A stretch of 64,000 nucleotides of DNA from Rhizoclosmatium globosum (taxonomy: Eukaryota > Chytridiomycota > Chytridiomycetes > Chytridiales > Chytriomycetaceae). The notes under the pieces were generated by a model that was not told where the DNA came from, searched no databases, and was given only the letters and a program-made list of their open reading frames with translations. Below are positions 56,929 through 64,000 of this stretch, in pieces (the stretch's first letter is position 1; each line of letters begins with the position of its first letter). The translations under genes and the position numbers were made by a program. The stretch spans positions 1-64,000 of the forward strand of contig MCGO01000206.1 of NCBI GenBank assembly GCA_002104985.1, read 5' to 3'.

Positions 56929-59900
56929 TCAAGCAGCAGTCTTGAAGGTAGTCTCCTCCGACTTGACCAATCGCTCATACTTCCACAACTCATTCTCCCT
57001 CTCCCGCATCTCATTCACAATTGTGCCAGCCTCTTCCTCTTCCCGCGCCTCAAACATTTCCAACACCTCCTTACGAATGCGCTTAGCTTCGTTCATACTG
57101 ACCCACTCAGCCAGCAATGTTTCCTGGACGCGTTGTTTTCTGTATCCTGACAAATTTGGGTTCTTGATGAGTGTGTATGCGAGGAACCATCTTGTGCGTG
57201 CGCGTTTAGAGGCAGAGTTCAAGGAAGTGGAGGTGCCCTTATTCTCTTCATCAGAGATGAGGTAACGGAATGATGTGACTGTGTTCTGCCGTGTGATTTT
57301 TGTGCCTCCTTGTTTAGGGTTGGTGAACGCGTGAATGGAGGATAGGTTTTCTGGCAGGACAGAGTCACGCAAGAGTTTGACTGCCACATGGACAATTGGA
57401 TCTGCAAAAAGAAAAGTTGAGTTGAATCCGTTGAGATCCTTCTAAGACTTACTGTTGTGGTGGTGCTCCTGAAGTATCCAGGACAGGTAAAGAGAATACT
57501 TGGAAAACATGGGCATCAAGCCACGCTTATCGAGACGATACGAGAAAATGAATGAGGCAACAAAAGTAGTCATGATTTGACCCAAGAAGTAGTGAGACCA
57601 TTGATAAGATTGGGGAACAAAAAGAGGTCTTGGTGTCTACAGTTAGAATCAAGATACAGACACAAACAAAGACTTACAATCCATCTGATTATATTTGTTG
57701 ATGTTTTTGAGCCAGAACTTGGTGCTAACAAGAGCAACCTTGTTCTTTTCGGGAACCTTGACCTCATAGTGAGCGACGAAGAAACGGTTGACAACGTATT
57801 GCTGGAATCTTTCCAAGGATGTAAGAGACCACAACAGCAATTAAAATGAATCCATTCTGCATCAACCAGTCCCACAAGAAACGACGAAGCTTTTCGACAG
57901 AGAAGAAACACGCGAGGAGGAAGCAAATCAACATACAACAGAATAAGGTCCCTAATAATAAACCAGATTAGAATCCAATCCACAAAAGCACAAATAATCA
58001 ACTCACAAAGCGTTCCGATAAACGCAAACCCAATCTGAATCCCCATAAACTGACTCGCGAAAGCAGAACTAACAACCCCCATCTCCCCCTCCAACAAAAA
58101 CCCATAATCTCCCTTCCGCAGTCTCCCCACATCCCGCCTCACAGTCATCGCCAAATCCACAACATTAAACACAAGTATCCCCCCCGTCATCAAACACGCG
58201 CAAACACAACTCCCACGAACCATCCTCTGAAACAAATCAACCATATTCCCAAGCCCCACCAAATCCCCCAACGACTCCCTCACACTCTCGCCAAACAACT
58301 GCGTCTGCCCAATCTCCTCAAGCACCTGAAACACGGTATCAAAAGCCGCGTGATGAGCGTCGACGACGTCCCGAGGACACACGCGATCCGCGGGGAGCCG
58401 CTGAAGATCTTGGAGACGAAGAGGACCATGTCTGTGTATGTGAACAGCGTGATCATGAAGAAGAGGGAGATGAGGCGGACGGGGCGTGTGTGAGTGAGGT
58501 TTTTAGGAAGGTGGTTGTTGTTTCGGATTTGAGTTCGCGGCCGCGGATCCAGATGGGGCGGACGTCGAGTTTTGTGAATTTGGATTTTAGGGTGGAGAGG
58601 AGTGTTGAGGGTTTTGGGGTGGGGTTTTAGGGGGTTCGAGTTGGTGATTTTGCGGAGGAGGTGTTACGTGGATGGCGGTTGTGGAAGTATGTTTTGCGGA
58701 TGTAGCTTTCGAAACGGCCTGGTTGGGCGATGCTGACGGCAAAGTATACGGTTAATGGCGATAAACGCGAAAAGCTCAATCACTGTTTCAGGAGAGAGTT
58801 AGCTTAACTTGTACGCGTGAATTCATTGAACTTACAGTGATAAAAGACAACAATCGCCACACTATCTAAAGGATTCATTTGCAAATACTGCAAAGACCCA
58901 CGCAAGATCGCAATATTGAAAACAGCCAAGAATCCCAACACCGCAGCAAGACGAGAGCCTTCGTTAACGTGTCCGTAACACATGGCGATTGGCCAGAACA
59001 TGAGACCAATAATCAAGAACAAAGCATGAAAACGGGAGTCTTGACAGCTTTCACTGCATGCGAAGAAGCAAGCTTTTGGGAGTCGATACCACTGAATACT
59101 GGCATCACGGTGTAAGGAGATCCCTTCTTTGCAGTAAGCCATTGATAAGTTGCATACAGGAACGATACGCAGAGGGAAAGAACATTCCTCGGTCAAGCGA
59201 GATCCTTGGGTGTGACGAGGTCGATCATTTTCCTATATTGACAAAAGAGTTTAAGATGAGAGTGAGTGTATTGTTGATACGACTTACAATGCATTCTTTC
59301 CGTAACGACGAGTTTCAACGAGCATTGCCAGAGGTACAAGTACAATGAAAGCCAAACAGATAATGAAAGTGACGTTCACAATCTTTGAACTCGGTCACGG
59401 AACTTGATGTCAAACTGGTCTATTCAAACTGTTAAGATCCAACGACCAACACGAAATACAACTTACAAGTGAAAACAGAATATCTTCCAATACAGAAACT
59501 GGAAGGCAAAGTATCTTGCGGAGACCCAACGACCCATAAATTTCAGCCTTAATCGATCGTGTTCCCTCCGGAACATAAATATATCTGGAACTAACTCCTT
59601 TTGCCGTACTATAATTCCCACCCCCCATTATCACAAGAAACCACGCAACAACCCACCCTTCGCATCCACAACGTCAAATTCACAAACTCATACCCAAGCG
59701 GAACACCGCCGTCTCCGCCAATTATCCAAAACCATCATCCTCAACAATAGCCCCATCCGCCATAAAAAACGGATTGTGCACATATAATCAACCGCAACAA
59801 CTCCATCGTCCACAGCGGAACCTGCTCCTTCGGGATCTGCATCACCTTTGTCAGTTTTGCATACGAGCCCGTGGAACGTTTGGAGGCATGAGTATTGAGG

Positions 59901-60151
59901 TTTACGGGACTTCTTCGGATATGTATTTGTGGTGCGGATGACGATGTCGGAGTCTTTTGGCTTTAGGCTTGTGAGTGGGTTGTCGGGGCGACTTGGACGG
60001 TCCAGTTGTCTTTGTCCAGTCTGTTCCGAAGCGGCGTTGGACTCGCTGATGTCGCTGAGACCGGATGAGCGTGATGCGACGCAGATGTCGAACTCGTGCC
60101 TTGGATGGCCAATGCGAGTGGAAGGAGGGAGAGCAGTGGTAGGATGTGCAT
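56929..60151 (-). pseudogene. STRA6-like paralogue C, decayed
   Basis: The order of segments follows paralogues A and B: signal-like HILPLLSLLPLALAI at 60151, a lumenal piece with KPQYSCLQTF, spans including LIIGLMFWPIAMCYGHVNEG, the FASQFMGIQIGFAFIGTLC block, and the tail RARTRWFLAYTLIKNPNL at about 57200. Frame is lost repeatedly: near 60100 (after the signal), at about 59200 and 59025 (single-base losses), at 58560-58640 (in-frame stop), and near 58350. Several breaks are single-base. The 3' third (57600-56929) still reads cleanly. It is either a young pseudogene or a badly polished gene. Confidence 0.65.
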
Positions 60152-60595
60152 ACAGTTTTTTCAATTGTCGTTCCTTGGGAAATCCTTAGCATTATATGGG
60201 TTCCGTCCCGTGGCTGGTTGTGGCTGGATGTGGCTGTGCAATTTTGTCAAAAGCACTCAACCTTTGTCCGCATTTTTGAGACTGTCTCTAGAGACGCATT
60301 AATTTCCGAATTAATGTGTCGGACTTGATGTATAGATGTATTTCACTTTCACCTTTTGTGCTCAACATCATTCTACACATACTTCCTAAGGCTCCCAATA
60401 CTTATACCTATTTGTCGTTTAATTTATGTTAAAATTGCACATGGCTCACCGTCGTACACATACTGAATGCAAAAAGATATACGGTGAGTCACAACACTAA
60501 TGACTCAGGATTCGCCACCACATATAAAAACCCGACTCCCTGAGCCAACCTTCCCCTCCAACTTTACCATCGAAAGTAACCTAAAAATCCAAAAA
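60152..60595 (+). promoter_or_regulatory. USP4 promoter region with two TGASTCA sites and TATA box
   Basis: TGAGTCA (60485-60491) and TGACTCA (60501-60507) lie just before a TATATAAAAA-type box at 60522-60530, 66 bp upstream of the chosen ATG. No gene seen in the rest of this interval. Confidence 0.6.
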
Positions 60596-61204
60596 ATGTC
60601 TGCCTCAGAAGCCCAAAAGCAAACCACCATCGAGCTCACACCCGCTCCAACAAACGACCAATCCCCAAAGCGAACCATCGCCATCGCAATTGACAACTCC
60701 AAATATTCCACACACGCAGTTCAATGGGCCTCCACACACTACCTCAACAAAGACGACCTCGTGATTCTCATCAACGTCCGCCCAACATACGTCATCCCCC
60801 CAGCCAACGACGTCAATTACAACGAGTACTCTGCCAAAATCGAGAACGCATATGTCAAGGCATCACGCGAACTCCTCGAGTCCCAGCTCGATATCCTCAC
60901 CGCGAAAGGATTCAATGTCAAGGCCCACGGGTTGTATGGCCACACCAAGGAGGTTATCGCCAACTACGTGAACGAGAATAAGGTTGATACGCTTATTATT
61001 GGGTCTCGCGGGTTGAATGCGGTGTCACGGGCGTTGTTGGGAAGTGTTTCTGACTATTGCGCACATCACTGCCACTGTTCTGTTTTGATTGTGAAGCCGA
61101 CTACTGAGCAGTTGAATAGTATGGGTATTGTTGGTGCGTATCCACTTGGTGGTGTGAGTGATGGTCCACTTGCTGCACTTGCCGCAGCAGGTCCCTTGGC
61201 ATGA
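60596..61204 (+). CDS. Universal stress protein (USP) 4
   Basis: 202 residues from the ATG at 60596 (MSASEAQ). An in-frame ATG at 60500 was rejected because the TATA box at 60522 lies downstream of it. The UspA fold begins RTIAIAIDNSKYSTHAVQWA, and the nucleotide loop GSRGLNAVSRALLGS is complete. It is followed by VSDYCAHHCHCSVLIVKP. A Gly/Ala-rich tail (AALAAAGPLA) is added. This is the only intact plus-strand member of the local family. Confidence 0.87.
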   Translation: MSASEAQKQTTIELTPAPTNDQSPKRTIAIAIDNSKYSTHAVQWASTHYLNKDDLVILINVRPTYVIPPANDVNYNEYSAKIENAYVKASRELLESQLDILTAKGFNVKAHGLYGHTKEVIANYVNENKVDTLIIGSRGLNAVSRALLGSVSDYCAHHCHCSVLIVKPTTEQLNSMGIVGAYPLGGVSDGPLAALAAAGPLA

Positions 61205-61264
61205 GAACTATTATTGTGTATATCTTAAAATAAAGAAGTGAAAAAACAAGAACTCTTTATTTAG

Positions 61265-62275
61265 TTAAATACACGATGAAATGGATGGGGAAAGGAGAAT
61301 GAACGGAAATTTACAGTGTTCACATAATGATACAATCCTTCTTTGTTTGTTAACGACAACTGGACGTTTTCGAAGCGCACGAACAGCGATATAGAAGGCA
61401 CTAAATTAATTAGTTTATGGTTAGTCATCTGATAACACATTCCATCAATTTCCATGCACGCTCACCTTTCAACATTGTACCGAGTCTTTGCCGATGTTTC
61501 CACAAACTCACATTTGAGCACTCTCGCCAACTCAGCCCCTTCCTGGTCGAACCTCTCTTTCGTTGTAGAGATCAAACTTGTTCGCCACAATCACAATCGG
61601 GACAGAAGATGCTTCACGAATACGCAGCAATTGTGCTCTGAATTCCTTAATGTACTGAAAGGAGGCCCGTGAAGTTACAGAATAAACGAGGAGGAAGGCG
61701 TCTCCTTCTCGAAAGTATTGGATCCCGCATCCCAATAAACTCTTCTTGGCCTGCCGTGTCAAAGACTTCCAGTTCGCATTCGTCCCCATCATGAGTACTT
61801 TTTTGACGTAGGTGTCTATGATTGTTGGGTCGTATGCCTTTTGTTTGAGGAAGGTGATGTTATTGGGATTCTATCCACTGTTATCGAGCCATACCTCAGG
61901 AAAGTGTTTAGACAGAACTGCCTTGTGAGAGCTATTATGCAAGTATTAGTTGATATTGTTTGGTGCATGTTTGAAGGGTTGCGTGGTGAGGAGGTTTGGG
62001 TAGTGAGGCTGCCGAAACCACATGATGTGTGATCAGATCTCGTTGAGAAGCACATCACTCGCAGGTCCGTCATCCGTCATATGAGGCATCAATCACAACG
62101 GATCACTCAATGTTGTTTCTGATGAGTGACGAAGCCATGGGGTAATTGGCAATTGAACGAGTGCTGGAGCCACTGCCGAATCCACCGCCACCTGCTTCAC
62201 TAGGTAGTGACTAGTATCTGAGCTCACCAGTCTTTTCCAACAGCTCCGTCGCCCAGACACAATGTTGTGGTGCAT
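61265..62275 (-). pseudogene. Ras-family small GTPase, disrupted by several frame breaks
   Basis: Pieces of a Ras/Rap GTPase occur in the correct order on the minus strand: P-loop LGDGAVGK (about 62240), switch I AYDPTIIDTYVKK (about 61830), switch II ELEVFDTAGQEEF (about 61760), FREGDAFLLVYSVTSRASF, then IVIVANKFDL (the NKxD motif) and KCEFVETSAK (the SAK motif). At least four single-base frame changes separate them (about 62255, 61905, 61715, 61560). The C-terminus (RALRKRP on) has no clear CAAX box. The gene would be a Ras-like signalling switch if the breaks are assembly errors. Confidence 0.6.
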
Positions 62276-62575
62276 GGCCGTTTTTGACAGAACTTTCGTG
62301 GCTGTGGGACAGTGGGAGTGGCTTGTGCCTTTCTGACGAAGACGCAATCGCTTCTCTCAATCGAAAGATGTTTCCTTTAATAATTATGAATGATTTAGTA
62401 ATTCTTGTTTATTTCAGGATTATTTACGGGTGAAGCCGACGGAACCCAGAAGAAGAGATCAATATTAAGCTAACTCCATGTACTCATATTAACATTCGTT
62501 CAATCAAGGTGGCGACCGAGTCACAGTTACTCGCCCAGAACCGAAACTCAAAATTCATTCGCCAAAACAAAAGCA
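62276..62575. other. Intergenic region, no gene seen
   Basis: A/T-rich spacer between the Ras-like relic and the USP relic; no supportable feature. Confidence 0.45.
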
Positions 62576-63348
62576 TGTCAGCCACCGATACCATCACAAT
62601 CGAGCCTTCTGAGACAGTCCAGAACCTGTTCCAAACATGTCATCCATTCCAACCCAGCGATAGTGCTATAACAGTGGTACTAACTGACTCGAAGCATTCC
62701 CCTTATTATGCCTCCTAACCCTTCCTCGTCCACCAAAAACAGGATGAATCAAGTTCTCTGAATACGCTGTAACCTGGGCAATCAAAAACTACCTCAAGAA
62801 ACAGACATTGTCCTCCTCGTGCATGTGCGAACACCAGCTTCTGACCTCTCTCGCTCCGTAACAACCGATTACTCAAAGAAGTTATGGACGGATTCGTCCA
62901 ATCAGCAAAGACCTGTTGAGTGGATACATGGACATCCTCGCTGAACACGAGGTAAGACTGAAGTGATAGCTCCCGATAAGATCCGAATGTGATGGAACTA
63001 ACACGAAATGATTTCAAACTATTTTAGTTTCGAAGCAGGGGTATTAGTCTTGCAGGAAAAGTGAAGCAAACTATTGTTCATACATGAACGAAGTCAAGCC
63101 GGATGTGTTTTGATGGGATCGCGAGGTCCAACCCTTTCACGTTCTTTGACGAAAACTCTCATGCCAAGAACCTCGGATTACTGTTCTACCCACTGTTCTT
63201 GTTCCGTGGTGGTTGTGAAACCTACCAGAGGAATTGTTGGTGTTGGAGGAGGCGGAGCAGGAGAGCATGAATCGTGGGGATTCCTTGAAGCTCGCAAGTC
63301 GTGTCGGATTGATGTAGATGTTTCTTTTTTGATTCTGCATTCTTTGTA
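62576..63348 (+). pseudogene. Universal stress protein relic
   Basis: Starts MSATDTITIEPSETVQ, like USP4. Degenerate USP pieces follow in different frames: FSEYAVTWAIKNYLKK, then HVRTPASDLS in a second frame, and MGSRGPTLSRSLTKTLMPRT followed by SDYCSTHCSCSVVVVKP. The nucleotide loop is distorted and at least three frame changes separate the pieces. It is a decayed duplicate of the local USP family. Confidence 0.6.
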
Positions 63349-63455
63349 AATACAGTTGATTTGTTGGCTTATGGGCAAAGAACAAACTGAAGCATGCTTC
63401 ACTTTATTTCCACGCTATATAAATGATGATTTAATTTCAAAAAGATGATGTAATT

Positions 63456-64000
63456 TCAAAATGGGCCTCTGGCAGCCATAGCAGCAACTTCAAAACTGGT
63501 ACCAAACTTCTTGACGTCCTCTTCTGAAGGTCTCACAATCACAACAGGACAATGGCAATGATGAGCACAGTAATCACTCACACTTCCTAAAAATCCTCGA
63601 CTCATTCCATCTAATCCGCGACTCCCAACAATCAACACCGTTGCTTTCAAAACAGCCACCTCACGCACGATACTCTCCTTGATGGACACGTACGACGGAT
63701 GGATTGAAACCGCCTTGAACGATGCAACAGATTTCTTGGATTCGAGTATTCTCACGTATCGCGCGAGAAGAGCGTGGCTTTCGTCTTTGGGAGACAGACT
63801 GGTGGTTGTGTCGACGGGAGTGAAAGGGTCGTGGATTAAGATGTTACCGGCAATATATGCGCTTGCGTGTTGTTGTACATTTAGAAGGAGGACGTGATCG
63901 CTGGGACGGAGGTAGTGATCGAGAGCCCAGTGGAAGGCGTAGTCAGAAAACTTGGATGCATCAAGAGCAATTGCAATGATACGTCTTTCCAAAGTTGAAG
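63456..64000 (-). CDS. Universal stress protein (USP) 5, 5' end beyond window
   Basis: The frame runs off the right edge, so the start is not visible. The fold begins RRIIAIALDASKFSDYAFHW, and the nucleotide loop GSRGLDGMSRGFLGS is complete, followed by VSDYCAHHCHCPVVIVRP. The N-terminal half is closest to USP1 and USP2 (HYLRPSDHVLLLNVQ). It converges on the USP relic. Confidence 0.85.
   Translation of the reverse strand, partial: STLERRIIAIALDASKFSDYAFHWALDHYLRPSDHVLLLNVQQHASAYIAGNILIHDPFTPVDTTTSLSPKDESHALLARYVRILESKKSVASFKAVSIHPSYVSIKESIVREVAVLKATVLIVGSRGLDGMSRGFLGSVSDYCAHHCHCPVVIVRPSEEDVKKFGTSFEVAAMAARGPF

Noticed and set aside
60500..60595. ATG at 60500 as start of USP4
   Set aside because: The TATA box (60522-60530) lies downstream of it, and the ATG at 60596 begins the paralogue-like N-terminus.
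1..64000. CRISPR arrays, rRNA or tRNA genes, biosynthetic gene cluster
   Set aside because: No regularly spaced repeats, no cloverleaf or rRNA-like sequence noticed, and no core biosynthetic synthase near the P450 pair.

Overview
The window looks like nuclear DNA of an early-diverging fungus, most likely a chytrid. Genes are dense on both strands and split by short spliceosomal introns (mostly 45-60 bp, GT..AG, CTAAC/CTAAT-like branch sites). Fungus-typical genes (MGM101, a Kar5-like karyogamy protein, an allantoate-type MFS permease) sit beside genes better known from animals or protists: SCAI, an AGMO-type hydroxylase, COA8, a CYP7/CYP8-like P450, STRA6-like receptors and a Skp1-type prolyl hydroxylase/GlcNAc-transferase. 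No rRNA, tRNA or CRISPR array was seen. All family names come from reading motifs; nothing was searched.

Layout. 0.2-5.3 kb: two unrecognised proteins, then a single gene fusing a prolyl-4-hydroxylase to a GT60-like GlcNAc-transferase (the first two steps of the cytoplasmic Skp1 oxygen-sensing pathway in Dictyostelium). 5.4-14.2 kb: a tandem P450 pair. The first copy is frameshifted and interrupted by a 5.65-kb Ty1/copia retrotransposon with a 5-bp target duplication; its Gag carries an RRM where a zinc knuckle is expected. 14.3-27.1 kb: a MYND protein, a HAM1-like protein, an F-BAR/RhoGAP/C2H2 protein, a Kar5-like protein and an SQ-rich acidic protein. 27.5-37.2 kb: AGMO-like hydroxylase, MFS transporter, a decayed coiled-coil locus, fatty-acid desaturase and SCAI. 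37.5-40 kb: three tandem secreted B-lectin proteins. 41.1-43.3 kb: a UIM protein and COA8-like.

43.4-64 kb is a family-expansion zone: three STRA6-like multipass proteins (one decayed), two tandem HDAC/acetylpolyamine-amidohydrolase genes, five USP genes plus one USP relic, MGM101, and a Ras-like relic. The upstream regions of the four USP genes that can be examined contain TGASTCA (AP-1/Gcn4/Yap-type) sites, suggesting shared stress control.

A recurring feature is single-nucleotide frameshifts in otherwise well-conserved genes (both HDAC-like genes, STRA6-B, MGM101, STRA6-C, Ras-like, the retrotransposon). Some may be decay, but frameshifts in a gene as important as MGM101, and at least one inside an A-run, suggest residual assembly indels. 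Exon coordinates quoted in detail were checked for reading phase; others are approximate.
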